Of a stretch of 64,000 nt of DNA, positions 1 through 8,669 are shown in pieces. Position 1 is the first letter of the stretch. Every line of letters begins with the position of its first letter. Where the stretch lies: positions 40,897-104,896 of the forward strand of contig PMUI01000090.1 of the NCBI GenBank assembly GCA_003166955.1. The letters run 5' to 3'. Position numbers and translations under genes: made by a program. The notes beneath the pieces were generated by a model that was not told the DNA's origin, ran no database searches, and was given only the letters and a program-made list of their open reading frames with translations. This stretch comes from Acidobacterium sp. (lineage in GTDB: Bacteria > Acidobacteriota > Terriglobia > Terriglobales > Acidobacteriaceae).

Positions 1-939
1 GATGCGGTCGGGGCGCATACGGAGGGCGTTGATCACCAGCTCGCGCTGACGGATGGCGCCTTTGCCTTCCACGTTGGGGGGGCGGGTTTCAAGGCGGACG
101 ACGTGTTCCTGGCGGAGCTGCAGTTCGGCAGAATCTTCGATGGTGACAATGCGCTCTTTGTCGGAGATGAAGCTCGACAGGGCATTGAGCAGGGTGGTTT
201 TACCGGCACCGGTACCGCCGGAAATGACGATGTTGAGCCTGGCCTGCACGGCGGCGCGCAGCATCTCCAGCATGGGGTGGGTGAGAGCTTTGTTCTGAAT
301 CAGCTTTTCGGCAGTGAGCGGGGAGGAGCCGAAGCGCCGGATGGAGAGGATGGGGCCATCGATCGCCAGCGGCGGAATGATGGCATTGACACGGGAACCG
401 TCCTTGAGACGGGCATCGACCATCGGAGTCGATTCGTCCACGCGGCGGCCAACGGCGGAGACGATTTTGTCGATGACCTGGAGGAGGTGACGGTTGTCGC
501 GGAAAGTGACGCTGGTGCGGCTGAGTACGCCGCGGCGTTCGACGTAGACATGCGAGGCGGTGTTCACCAGGATGTCGTTGATGGTGTCGTCCTTGAGCAG
601 CTGCTCGAGAGGGCCGAGACCGAAGACTTCATCGAGAACTTCCTGGGCGACACGATCGCGTTCCACGGAGCTGAGGGGAACGCCCTGCTCGCCGATGATC
701 TGCTGAATAAGGGCAAGGAGCTGGAGCTGCCCGGCGCGTGTTTCCTGGGCCTCGTCCAGTTTTTCCAGATCGAGACGGTTGATGAGCTCGGCATGGACGG
801 CGGACTTGAGTTCCTGCTGTTCCTTCTCGCGCAGCGGGCGAGCGCCGGCGGGGGTGGGGTTGCGCAGGCCCGCGCCGTTGGTACGGAGGTTATTCGCATC
901 AGGACGTGTCTGCGTGAGGTTGAGCGTGAGATCGCTCAT
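1..939 (-). CDS. cpaF: Tad pilus secretion ATPase CpaF/TadA (3' end cut by window edge)
   Basis: This is the type II/IV secretion-family hexameric ATPase that powers assembly of Flp pili at the inner membrane. The frame is open from the ATG at 939 to the left edge, giving the first 313 residues of a family that usually has 400-500. A Walker A motif GGTGAGKTT is at residues 241-249, after the N-terminal CpaF region with [11 protein letters not shown] near 105-115. The Asp-box region [11 protein letters not shown] (about 265-275) follows, and the sequence stops at RMRPDRI, just where the Walker B region begins. The ATG is 2 bases beyond the cpaE stop, with AAGGA about 10 bases upstream inside cpaE, so the two are probably co-translated. 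tadB and tadC should follow off the edge. Confidence 0.95.
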   Translation of the reverse strand, partial: MSDLTLNLTQTRPDANNLRTNGAGLRNPTPAGARPLREKEQQELKSAVHAELINRLDLEKLDEAQETRAGQLQLLALIQQIIGEQGVPLSSVERDRVAQEVLDEVFGLGPLEQLLKDDTINDILVNTASHVYVERRGVLSRTSVTFRDNRHLLQVIDKIVSAVGRRVDESTPMVDARLKDGSRVNAIIPPLAIDGPILSIRRFGSSPLTAEKLIQNKALTHPMLEMLRAAVQARLNIVISGGTGAGKTTLLNALSSFISDKERIVTIEDSAELQLRQEHVVRLETRPPNVEGKGAIRQRELVINALRMRPDRI

Positions 940-941
940 CG

Positions 942-2177
942 CTATTCAGTCCTTTTCTGGCCAAACAGGGAGAAGCTTTTCTTGGCCGGCTGGGCTTTCG
1001 GGGTGTCCTCTCCGGTCAGGATGGAGGTCCACCGGGAGAACTGCGTGGAGATTTCCGATTTCTTGTCAGGTCCGATTGGCTCGCCGACGTTGATTGCGCG
1101 CTGACACTCGGTATAGGCGTTGCAGAGGCGGACTTCGACAGGGACGCGGATGGCTTTTTCGATCTGCTCGACGGCGATTGCACCGTGGGAGGAGTAGCGA
1201 TTGATGATGACGTGCAGGCGCGCTGAGGTGGACTCGTTGCGGCCGAGGCCATCGATATAACGGGAAAGATCGCGAATGGCGCCAATGTCGGGAGTGGCAA
1301 CGATGTAGATCTGATCGGAGCGATCCATAACCGCCAGCGACACTTCTTCCAGAGAGGTCTGGCAATCGAGGATGATGTAGTCGTACTCGCCGCGCAGGAA
1401 CTCCAGGGTGCGTTCGAGGGCGTCAGGATCGACCGTGCGCGACGGGTCGTGGGATTCCGGAGAGGAAAGAACCTCGAGGCCGCAGGAATGCTTGGCGATG
1501 AAGCCGCGCAACAGGGTGGAGTCGAGACGATTGACGTTGCGAATCAATTCATCGAAGTGATAGCGAGTGCCGTCGAGGCCGAGGTAGAGGCAGACGTGTC
1601 CGAACTCGGGGTGGTTGTCGATGAGCAGAACCCGCTTGCTCTTCTGGCGCACGAGGTAATAGGCCAGGGTGACAGCCACAGTGGTGGTGCCGACGCCGCC
1701 TTTGGCGCCGAAGAAGGACAGGATGTGGCCGGTGGAGCGGGTACGGCCGCTGCTGGTGGACCACTGACGTTCCTGGCGGTCGAACAGATCGGCAAGCTGA
1801 CGGGGATCGAGGGGGTTCTTCAAGACCTCGTTGCAGCCGGCGCGCATGGCGGCCAGCAGCAGCTCCGGCTCGCTGTTGGTGGAGACGGCGGCGGCAAAGA
1901 ACCTTCCGAAGAAAAGCTGCTGAAAGTACGCAGCGGTTTCAGTTGCTCCCTCCGGATCCCGATCGAAGTCGATGATGGCGATGACCAGGTCTGCGCCTTT
2001 GGCATCTGCTGAGATGGCGGGGCGGCGGACCGCCGAGACGTACTCATCGAAGTCATCGTGGCTGACTGCCCATTTGTGCTGCGACGCGGCTTGGGCGATC
2101 TTGTCGGCCAGATCGCGGTCCAGTGCCACGGTCAGCAGCGCAACGGTGATAGTCGAATTGGAAGCCGGCTGGCTCAT
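942..2177 (-). CDS. cpaE: Tad pilus assembly ATPase CpaE/TadZ
   Basis: CpaE/TadZ is a MinD/ParA-like protein that places the Tad machinery in the cell and is membrane-associated. The 411-residue product has an atypical receiver-like N-terminal half (about 1-135) and a deviant Walker A motif [12 protein letters not shown] near residue 153. [20 protein letters not shown] around 265-285 is the MinD-type switch region. Length and domain order match the family. It lies in the leftward cpa operon, 18 bases after cpaC and 2 bases before cpaF. The C-terminus is basic ([11 protein letters not shown]). Confidence 0.93.
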   Translation of the reverse strand: MSQPASNSTITVALLTVALDRDLADKIAQAASQHKWAVSHDDFDEYVSAVRRPAISADAKGADLVIAIIDFDRDPEGATETAAYFQQLFFGRFFAAAVSTNSEPELLLAAMRAGCNEVLKNPLDPRQLADLFDRQERQWSTSSGRTRSTGHILSFFGAKGGVGTTTVAVTLAYYLVRQKSKRVLLIDNHPEFGHVCLYLGLDGTRYHFDELIRNVNRLDSTLLRGFIAKHSCGLEVLSSPESHDPSRTVDPDALERTLEFLRGEYDYIILDCQTSLEEVSLAVMDRSDQIYIVATPDIGAIRDLSRYIDGLGRNESTSARLHVIINRYSSHGAIAVEQIEKAIRVPVEVRLCNAYTECQRAINVGEPIGPDKKSEISTQFSRWTSILTGEDTPKAQPAKKSFSLFGQKRTE

Positions 2178-2195
2178 GGATGAAATCCTCTTCCT

Positions 2196-3665
2196 TTACT
2201 GGATCGGCACTTGCTGCGGCACGGGCTGCGGCTGGGGTGGGGGAATCTTGGGAGTGATGCCCTTGTCAAACGTCTTGCTCTCGATGAAGGGCTCGGCCGT
2301 CTTCGGCTGGGTCGGCGTCGGATTGTCCGAGAGCGGATCCACCAAAGTCGGCGTTACGATGACTGCCAGTTCCGCGACGCTTTTGGTGACGTTCTTGGAC
2401 TGGAAAAGCTTGCCGAGGATGGGTATGTCGCCGATGCCGGGAATCTTGGAGAGCTGATCCTGAGTGCGGTTGTCGAGCAGTCCGGAGATGCAGAAGCTCT
2501 GGCCGCTCCTCAGCTGAACCTGCGTTTCGGCGCGACGGGTGGAAATGGCCGGAATCGTGTATCCGGAGATAACGACTTCATTGCTGTAGTCGAGCGCGCT
2601 GACTTCAGGCGCGACTTTCATTTCAATGGTGCCATCGGGCAGCACGTTGGGCGTGAAGTCCAGCTTCACGCCGTAGGGCCGGAACTGAATCGTGACCGAG
2701 GTGAAGCCGCCCGTGCCGCCCTGCACCACGGGGTAGGGGAATTCACCGCCGGAAAGGAACGAAGCTTTCTGGCCGCTGAGCGCGGTGATGGTGGGCTCAG
2801 CCAGAATCTGGGCAATCTGTTTCGTGAACAGTGCTTCCACGGCAGCGCCCAGTTGCATGCCCTGGTTGTAATAGAACAATCCCAGCAGATTGCTGAGCGA
2901 CAGCAGAGACGTGGTGCTGGTGGGAGAGGATATCGGGCTGGGAGTCGTGGCGCCCACGGTGACGGTTCCAAATTGTCCCGTGCTTGAGGAAAAGGTGTTC
3001 ATGCCCGGACCGAAGAAGTTGAAGCCGAGCTGTTCGGCGCGCGAGCGGTCGATCTCAATCACACGGACCTTGAGACGAACCTGAGGAGTGTGCCGCGTGC
3101 TCACCACCAGGGAATTAGCGACATCCTTGGAGAAGACGCCGGCCAGCTTGAACGCAGCGTCGGCGGTTTCCGGGCTGGAGACGGTGCCTGCCAGAGCGAC
3201 CTGATCGGCATGGCCCTCAACCCGGATGTTTTCGCCGGGAAACGCATCCTGAAGTGCTTGGTGCAGGTTCGCGACGTCAACATCGGAATTGATCTGCCAG
3301 GCGTGGGACTGCCCGTTTTCATCCCAGAGCACGAGAGTGGAGAGGCCGGGCGTTTTAGCCGTGATGACAATCTGGTGAGGGCTGGAGGTAAAGGAATCCA
3401 GAACGTCCGGATTGCTGACGTACACGCGACGAATGCGATTGTCGGTGTTGACGAACATGGAGCGGCCGACCAGAAGGTGCAGGGGTTCGCCCACAACCTG
3501 AGCGCTGGTGCCCACGTCACTCACGAGGGTGGAGGCCACTGCGGTCGAGGTTGCGGCCGAGACGGCCTTCTGTTGCGCGCCGGCGCCCGTCCATGCGGCG
3601 GTGGAGAAAGCTGCCGCCAGCAGAGCGGGGGAAACGGCTCGAATTGTGCGCTGTCTGCGAATCAT
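2196..3665 (-). CDS. cpaC: Tad outer-membrane secretin CpaC/RcpA
   Basis: This secretin forms the outer-membrane channel for the Flp pilus. The 489-residue protein starts with a basic, hydrophobic signal peptide ending near AGA-QQ. The pilus secretin N-terminal domain (LLVGRSMFVNTDNRIRRVYV) and a BON-like segment (about 120-190) follow. The secretin core runs from about residue 260 to 430 and includes LAEPTITALSGQKASFLSGG and VQLRSGQSFCISGLL. The last 45 residues are rich in Pro and Gln (PQPQPVPQQVPIQ). It is the third gene of the leftward operon, 7 bases after cpaB. Confidence 0.95.
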   Translation of the reverse strand: MIRRQRTIRAVSPALLAAAFSTAAWTGAGAQQKAVSAATSTAVASTLVSDVGTSAQVVGEPLHLLVGRSMFVNTDNRIRRVYVSNPDVLDSFTSSPHQIVITAKTPGLSTLVLWDENGQSHAWQINSDVDVANLHQALQDAFPGENIRVEGHADQVALAGTVSSPETADAAFKLAGVFSKDVANSLVVSTRHTPQVRLKVRVIEIDRSRAEQLGFNFFGPGMNTFSSSTGQFGTVTVGATTPSPISSPTSTTSLLSLSNLLGLFYYNQGMQLGAAVEALFTKQIAQILAEPTITALSGQKASFLSGGEFPYPVVQGGTGGFTSVTIQFRPYGVKLDFTPNVLPDGTIEMKVAPEVSALDYSNEVVISGYTIPAISTRRAETQVQLRSGQSFCISGLLDNRTQDQLSKIPGIGDIPILGKLFQSKNVTKSVAELAVIVTPTLVDPLSDNPTPTQPKTAEPFIESKTFDKGITPKIPPPQPQPVPQQVPIQ

Positions 3666-3672
3666 GGGTGCC

Positions 3673-4494
3673 TCAGTAGAAACTCGCCGTGGTGCGTTTA
3701 TCGCCCATCATGGTTTCCACGACCCAGGGCTTGGGTGGCGCGGGCGCGGGTTTGGGTTTCGGCGCTGGAGTGCCGGGTTCTGCTTTGGCTGACGGCAGCG
3801 TAGCCAATTGCGCCAGGTCAACCGGTGTGGCGCCGGCCTGGGTGTGGTCGCCGCCGTTGCGCAGGACGAAATGAATCGTCCCTTTTTCGCTGGCGAGGAC
3901 CGCCTTTTCCGCTTCCTCAGGAGAAAGCAGCAGCGTCACCACGTCGACGGAGACGGGCTTGCCGGAGGGATCAGGCTGCACCTGATGGCCGGCGGCCAGA
4001 ACCTCGGCATCCTGCAGTACGGTAGCGGTGAGCGGCTCCGGGTGGGCGTCGTCTTTATAAGTCACGAGGACATCCACGTGGGTGCCGGGCATGAGGAAGC
4101 CGGCAACGCCGACGACCTCGTCCGAGCGGAGCGCGATCGCGCGCATACCACTGGGAATTCTTCCGGTAAGCCCGATACCCGAACCGGGGGCGGCAAGTTG
4201 GCGGTCGAGGATCGGCTGTCCGGCAGAGAGCGGATAGAGCACGGCGCGGCCGACGACGTCATCAATCTTCACAAAGCTGCCGTCGAGCGGATGAGACTTC
4301 GGCCATTCGATCATGGAGACGTCTTCGTGGCGGATTACTTCGCCAGGATCGAGGGAGCGGGCTGCGGCAACATACTCGTTGGGAGCCTGCACCGGAGTAC
4401 GCGAGGCATGAGCCACACGGCGGCTGAGCCAGAACGTAAACAGGCCGGAGATTACCAGGGCAACGACGAGAGCAAGCATCAGGCGGCGGGCCAT
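3673..4494 (-). CDS. cpaB: Tad pilus assembly protein CpaB/RcpC
   Basis: CpaB/RcpC is a periplasmic, inner-membrane-anchored protein thought to link secretin and platform. The 273 residues begin with one transmembrane helix (LMLALVVALVISGLFTFWL). A SAF domain follows, with AARSLDPGEVIRHEDVSMIE and VLYPLSAGQPILDRQL, then the RcpC domain IPSGMRAIALRSDEVVGVAG. The C-terminal 35 residues are a Pro/Lys/Ala linker (PAPKPKPAPAPPKP), unusual in detail but common in this phylum. It sits 7 bases before cpaC and 6 bases after cpaA in the same operon. Confidence 0.93.
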   Translation of the reverse strand: MARRLMLALVVALVISGLFTFWLSRRVAHASRTPVQAPNEYVAAARSLDPGEVIRHEDVSMIEWPKSHPLDGSFVKIDDVVGRAVLYPLSAGQPILDRQLAAPGSGIGLTGRIPSGMRAIALRSDEVVGVAGFLMPGTHVDVLVTYKDDAHPEPLTATVLQDAEVLAAGHQVQPDPSGKPVSVDVVTLLLSPEEAEKAVLASEKGTIHFVLRNGGDHTQAGATPVDLAQLATLPSAKAEPGTPAPKPKPAPAPPKPWVVETMMGDKRTTASFY

Positions 4495-4500
4495 ATCAGA

Positions 4501-5043
4501 TCACCTTTGGAACGCCGTGAGGAACAGCGTCGTCGCAGTGCCCGCGGCTACTGCCAGGGCATAGGGAAGGCGCAGAGTCCTCGCATTCGCGAGATTCAGT
4601 TGAGGGTGAGGGGTGAGGCCTTCGAAGCGGTGGTGCAGGGCAAGCGCGCCAACGTTTCGGACCGTTTCCCTGAGGCGTCCACGCCACAAGGCGAGTCCGA
4701 GGGCCATAACGCCGCCTGCGAGGGCGGTAAGAATCAGGAGCCACGGAACCAGTGGCATGCCGGCGATAGCAGCGACGGCGGTCATCAGTTTGACGTCGCC
4801 GGCGCCCATGCCGCCTGCCAGCCAAAAAATGAGGAAGAGAACACCGCAGATCAGACCGGCGAGTGCAGCCAGACCGAGCTGCTTCCATCCCCCGAGAACT
4901 AGGTGCAGAAGCAGGCCGAGGAGGATTCCCGGCAGCGTAATGAAATTGGGAATCCGGCGGCTGCGCACGTCAAACACGGATCCAGCGAGGGCACAAACAA
5001 GCGCGACCGCCGGACACAGCCACTCGGTAATGTGGTTCGACAT
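4501..5043 (-). CDS. cpaA: Prepilin peptidase CpaA/TadV (A24 family)
   Basis: This membrane aspartic protease removes the leader from Flp prepilin and TadE/F pseudopilins. I chose the ATG at 5043 (180 residues, the size of short TadV-type peptidases). The open frame continues 96 codons further upstream, but that stretch is not peptidase-like. Both catalytic aspartates are visible: one in FDVRSRRIPN (about residues 24-33) and one in the GxGD motif GAGDVKL (about 76-82). Five or six hydrophobic segments fill the rest. The long methylating domain of type IV PilD is absent, as expected for this class. The gene follows flp by about 530 bases and is closely followed by cpaB. Confidence 0.92.
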   Translation of the reverse strand: MSNHITEWLCPAVALVCALAGSVFDVRSRRIPNFITLPGILLGLLLHLVLGGWKQLGLAALAGLICGVLFLIFWLAGGMGAGDVKLMTAVAAIAGMPLVPWLLILTALAGGVMALGLALWRGRLRETVRNVGALALHHRFEGLTPHPQLNLANARTLRLPYALAVAAGTATTLFLTAFQR

Positions 5044-5571
5044 GCAATGACCCCGATGCGCGCTGTCCGCCCTGCTGAGATCGGCGGCCAGAGCCAAAAC
5101 TTTCATCCGTCCTGTGTACCCGAGACTCCCCAGGGAGATCGGGCTGATACCAGGCAGATGGCAGGAAGGACCGCACGATGTTGGAGGAAACGTCCGGGAC
5201 CTGACTGCTCCGAGGCCGTTGCCAGCACACCACGCCGCGGCATCCCCGGCCTGGGGCTTTCCCTTACGGGAGCGGCCAGGAAACCCGCACGATGCTGCGT
5301 CGTCCTTCGGTTCGATTCCCCGTTCCGGCAAGCCAGTTACGAAGTGCCGGGATCCAGGAAAAGCTTAAGTAGTGTCGCCACGCTGATGGCTAGCGGTTCT
5401 GCTGCGGCTGGTGAGGCGGAGTGGTCGCGACCGGGGGCCTGAAAACGATGGCCGCGACCTCATCTTGAATCAGGTGCGGAAGCTGCTTGTCCGGAGACAA
5501 GAGCGAACCGAACCATGCCACCCAACCAGAGACCGGCAAAAAACAGAAAACCGTCAGAACATCAGTGATGG
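5044..5571. other. flp-cpaA intergenic stretch with possible RNA structure
   Basis: These 528 bases hold no convincing gene. Frames that are open upstream of cpaA do not resemble any family. Two items stand out. First, an inverted repeat GGTCGCG (5423-5429) with CGCGACC (5453-5459), reinforced by an inner GGCC pair, could fold in the flp-cpaA transcript and set pilin to machinery ratios. Second, around 5308-5333 the plus strand reads like the T-loop and acceptor end of a tRNA (GGTTCGATTCC then CCGTTCCGGCA), but no matching 5' half exists. The regulatory role of the hairpin is inference. Confidence 0.35.
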
Positions 5572-5742
5572 TTACAGGCTGCTGCCAATGGCGTTGAACT
5601 CGTTGGAAATCTTGTTGCCGAGACCGCGCAGAGCAGAAATCGCGGCGACGGCAATGAGGGCAGCGATTAGTGCGTACTCGATCAAATCCTGGCCCGAATC
5701 CTCATTCAGCAAATCTCTCAGGAGTTGCGCAAAGCAATTCAT
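5572..5742 (-). CDS. flp: Flp/Fap-type major prepilin
   Basis: This 56-residue prepilin is the major subunit of the Tad pilus. The short leader MNCFAQLLRDLLNEDSG is followed by the class hallmark QDLIEYALIAALIAVAAI, with the conserved Glu-Tyr pair at residues 22-23. Cleavage by CpaA is expected after Gly17, giving a mature pilin of 39 residues with Glu at position 5. The ATG has a good ribosome-binding site (GGGAGA, 4 bases upstream). It is the first gene of the leftward cpa cluster and lies back-to-back with the rightward pseudopilin cluster. Confidence 0.93.
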   Translation of the reverse strand: MNCFAQLLRDLLNEDSGQDLIEYALIAALIAVAAISALRGLGNKISNEFNAIGSSL

Positions 5743-6590
5743 CAGTTCTCCCTTGGGTGCCGCAGCAGGTCGTCTTGCGAACCATCCCGCCTGATTTCTG
5801 AATCGTTGGTGTGATCTTGCAATGGAGAACCTCCCAAAGCAATGATCAGTAAGTGTTAGCGGTTGCTACTTTCGTTGTCCGGGTTTCCCGGAGTGTGGAG
5901 ACAGCAGTACGTGGCAAGCTGAATTGCCGGAAACTCCGGCAGGAAGAAAAGGACTTCAGACGGTTCAATTGGGTCAGAAATTTCTGTCGATTCTTCTGTA
6001 TTCTCTTGCGACTTGCCTTCCGAAGTTATGCAAGGCCCAAATCGCCGCGATAGCGATGAGAGCGGCGAGCAAAACGTACACAAGGGCGCCCGCAGCTGTT
6101 TGATCCTGCTAAAGAACTGCCGGCATCCCTCGAGTAACTTCCATGAACGTTCTTGCCGGAATTGAAATGAACCGTCCAGCCACGGGCAGGATGAAGCATT
6201 GCGTTTAGAAGTAACCGGAGCGTAGCAGGGAGACCATGGCTCATAGGTACTAAAGTAGTACCTCCGTCGGGGGACACGGCGGAGTTCCCTGTCTCGTCGA
6301 GCCTGAACCTCACAGCGACGCTGCATTGGAAACAGAAGGGTTGCGCCGCATTGGCGGCAGCAGCAGTAACGCATCCGTTAATTCCACCTTCGCGGTACAC
6401 ACCGACACGGTGGTGTTAGCCGGATGTCGCTGCGGGTTATCGACCAGCGACGCGGGCGCTCCGATCATAGAGGGAACCCCCCAGCGGCAACTTCGACTTC
6501 GGGCACGAGATGTGCGCGATCCAGGGGTCGTGGCATGGCAGGCAAGGGGCGCTCAAACATTGTGAGCAGCAGGGCCGGAGGAGCATCGCG
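5743..6590. other. Divergent intergenic region between the two tad half-loci
   Basis: About 850 bases separate flp (leftward) from the membrane-protein gene at 6591 (rightward). Apart from the decayed pilin at 5974-6144 no coding sequence is convincing: the two longer leftward frames overlap each other and look like no known family. Promoters for both halves of the locus must lie here, but I cannot point to an unambiguous sigma-70 or sigma-54 site. Confidence 0.4.
5974..6144 (-). pseudogene. Decayed second Flp pilin with in-frame TAG at codon 12
   Basis: Read from the ATG at 6144, this frame is exactly as long as flp (56 codons plus stop) and aligns with it without gaps. Shared positions are Tyr23, Leu25, AALIA at 27-31, AAI at 33-35, AL at 37-38 and Gly42. 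The amber codon at 6109-6111 replaces codon 12. Residue 22, the essential Glu of mature Flp, is Val, and residue 17 before the cleavage point is Ala instead of Gly. I read it as a decayed tandem paralogue of flp. Translation from an internal GTG or TTG would give only a hydrophobic peptide without a leader. Confidence 0.65.
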
Positions 6591-8132
6591 TTGCAGCTGG
6601 ACCATCCGCAAACATCCCGTACCGATCAGATCGCGCGAGCGGTGCTGATCGGAATGTTGTGCGCCGCGTCCGCGTTCATTTGTCTTCGCGGAGCGACGGG
6701 CGCGGTCGCGGATCCGGACGTTGGATGGCATCTGAGAACCGGTGAGTGGATTCTGCAGCATCACGCAATCCCGCACGCCGATCCGTTTTCGCGGGTGAGC
6801 GCTGGTAGCCCGTGGCAGGCATACAGCTGGTTGTTCGATCTGCTGCTGCTGAAGGTCTACGCGTGGATGAACCTGCGCGGGCTGCTGGTATTTACGGCCG
6901 CGATGATGGTGCTGATCGCGGCGGCGGTTTATCACCTGCTCAGTCGTCTACAGGCCGATTTCACACAGCGCGCGGTGCTCACGGTGGCAGTGATGTTCTG
7001 CCTGTCACGCATGAGCACACCGCGGCCGTGGCTATTCACGATTTTGTTTTTCGCCATCGAGATGGACATCCTGATGCACGCGCGCCGCGAAGGCGGCAGC
7101 CGGGAACTGCTGTGGTTGCCTCCTCTGTTCGCGCTTTGGGCCAATGTGCACATCCAGTTCGTCGATGGGTTGCTGGTGCTGGGCATTGCCGCCATTGAGC
7201 CCCTGCTGCTGCGATGGTGGAAGTCACAGACGAAATGCCCGCCGGCGCGCAAACTGTGGCTGACCCTGGGCGCATGTGCTGCCGCGGTCTGCCTCAATCC
7301 CTATGGTCCCGGGATTTACAAAATCGCGTGGCAAATGGGTTCCCAGGCCGGGGTCCTCGACACGGTGAGCGAGATGATGGCGTTGCCGTTCCGGGCGCCT
7401 GCGGATTTTGTCCTGCTGTTTCTTGCTCTGGCCGCGGCGGGAGTCCTCTTCCGTTTCCGCCAACTGCCTCCGTTCGAGACGCTCATGCTGGTACTGGCAG
7501 CCGTGCTCTCATTCCGATCGCGCCGGGACCTGTGGGTGATGGCAATTACCGCGGGCGCCATTCTGGCAGCCGGGTTGCCCGCGCGTGCCGAACAGGAAGA
7601 CAGGGGAAAACAGCCGTTATGGGCGCTGGCTCTGAGCGGGCTGACGGCGGCGGCAGCATTCGCTGCCAGTCTGTTGTTGCTGCACGTGAACAACGCAACC
7701 CTGCAAGCAATGCTGGCGGAAAAGATGCCGGTCCAGGCTGTCGAGGTCGTGAAGAATCGGCACTACTCGGGCGCTCTCTTCAATACCTACGACTGGGGTG
7801 GGTTCCTGATCTGGAACCTGCGCGAGCCGGTGAGTATCGATGGGCGCGCGGCGCTCTACGGCGATCGGGCGATTGAGCGATCGCGCGACACCTGGGGCGG
7901 CGGGGCGAAGTGGGCGGCGGATCCGGATCTGCAGTCGGCCGGAGTTGTGATTGCGCCGGATGATGCGGCGCTCACGCAGCTGTTGCGCACCGATGCACGC
8001 TTCGAGTTGGCGTACGAGGACAAAGTGGCGGCAGTCTTTGTGGTGCGCAGGGAAGCGAAGAACGGAGAAAGCAATGTCGCCGAGCTGCATCGAGCAGGCA
8101 GCGATGCAGGATCGGTAAAGCAACTGCCATGA
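6591..8132 (+). CDS. Polytopic membrane protein, GT-C-like
   Basis: The product has 513 residues if translation starts at TTG 6591, which has an excellent GGAGGAG at 6577-6583 (7-base spacer). An ATG at 6510 in the same frame lacks a site and would add a non-hydrophobic tail. About ten hydrophobic helices are visible in the first 400 residues, followed by a soluble C-terminal domain. The motif ADPDVGWHLRTGEWIL after the first helix resembles the acidic first-loop motif of GT-C polyprenyl-sugar glycosyltransferases and of related uncharacterised membrane proteins. Its stop overlaps an ATG of the pseudopilin cluster, so it probably leads that operon. A role in pilin glycosylation is a guess from position; a specific function cannot be named. 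Confidence 0.7.
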   Translation: MQLDHPQTSRTDQIARAVLIGMLCAASAFICLRGATGAVADPDVGWHLRTGEWILQHHAIPHADPFSRVSAGSPWQAYSWLFDLLLLKVYAWMNLRGLLVFTAAMMVLIAAAVYHLLSRLQADFTQRAVLTVAVMFCLSRMSTPRPWLFTILFFAIEMDILMHARREGGSRELLWLPPLFALWANVHIQFVDGLLVLGIAAIEPLLLRWWKSQTKCPPARKLWLTLGACAAAVCLNPYGPGIYKIAWQMGSQAGVLDTVSEMMALPFRAPADFVLLFLALAAAGVLFRFRQLPPFETLMLVLAAVLSFRSRRDLWVMAITAGAILAAGLPARAEQEDRGKQPLWALALSGLTAAAAFAASLLLLHVNNATLQAMLAEKMPVQAVEVVKNRHYSGALFNTYDWGGFLIWNLREPVSIDGRAALYGDRAIERSRDTWGGGAKWAADPDLQSAGVVIAPDDAALTQLLRTDARFELAYEDKVAAVFVVRREAKNGESNVAELHRAGSDAGSVKQLP

Positions 8133-8161
8133 AGCTACCCGGAATTTGCGGAGGAACGAAC

Positions 8162-8665
8162 ATGAGGGCTCATGGGCTCCGGCGTGAAGAGCCGGCGGTG
8201 CAACCGAACTGGCCGGCGGCCATTGCCGGCCAGCTGCGCGAGCTGGTGGAACGCGATGAGAGCGGTTCGGCGGTCGCCGAGATGGCGTTTGTGGTGATCC
8301 CGCTGATGTTGCTCATGATCACCGGAATGGTCTGGTTCGGCATCGCACTGAACAACGATCTGGCGCTCAACAATGCTGTTCAGGCGGGCTCAGAGCAGCT
8401 GGCATTGCTGCGAGGCAATGCCGCCGATCCATGCGCAACCACGGTGACGAATGTAGAGAACGCTGCGCCTGGGCTCACCGCCGCCAGCTTGAAATTCGCA
8501 ATTACCCTGGGCGGCACCGGCTATACCACCTCGTGCAATGCCATCACCATGACCAGCGGAGAGACGGCCGTGCTCACAGTGACCTATCCGGTGACCGTCA
8601 ACGTCTTTGCGTTTGGTTCTCACTCCTACACCCTGTCAGCGACAACGACAGAACTCATCCAGTAG
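8162..8665 (+). CDS. TadE-like pseudopilin (module copy 1, gene 1)
   Basis: The 167-residue protein has a TadE signature: a charged lead-in DESGSAVAEMAFVVIPLMLL with the Glu at position 5 of the predicted mature form, then one transmembrane helix and a beta-rich periplasmic tail. TadE-class minor pseudopilins are processed by CpaA and help initiate Flp pili. I chose the ATG at 8162 because GGAGGA lies 7 bases upstream; an in-frame ATG at 8129 overlaps the preceding stop but has no site. Three cysteine codons lie in the tail. Its counterpart in the second module is 12885-13415. Confidence 0.82.
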   Translation: MRAHGLRREEPAVQPNWPAAIAGQLRELVERDESGSAVAEMAFVVIPLMLLMITGMVWFGIALNNDLALNNAVQAGSEQLALLRGNAADPCATTVTNVENAAPGLTAASLKFAITLGGTGYTTSCNAITMTSGETAVLTVTYPVTVNVFAFGSHSYTLSATTTELIQ

Positions 8666-8669
8666 CGAT

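Noticed and set aside
103-1104. Long rightward open frame over cpaF
   Set aside because: It is the antisense shadow of cpaF and the end of cpaE; the minus-strand reading has all family motifs.
2211-2987. Rightward open frames over cpaC
   Set aside because: Antisense shadows in high-G+C sequence; no family resemblance, while the opposite strand is an intact secretin.
5180-5300. GGAGGAAA..GTCCGGG string reminiscent of RNase P RNA
   Set aside because: An extra base breaks the conserved box and the other universal segments (such as the ACAGAAA region) are missing.
5308-5338. tRNA-like 3' half (T-loop and acceptor end) on the plus strand
   Set aside because: The T-stem does not pair (only two of five pairs) and no complementary 5' acceptor strand or anticodon arm lies within 95 bases upstream.
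5743-6590. Search for a c-di-GMP (GEMM) riboswitch controlling the tad locus
   Set aside because: The conserved GGGACGCAAAGC-type core was not found on either strand here or upstream of the other module genes.
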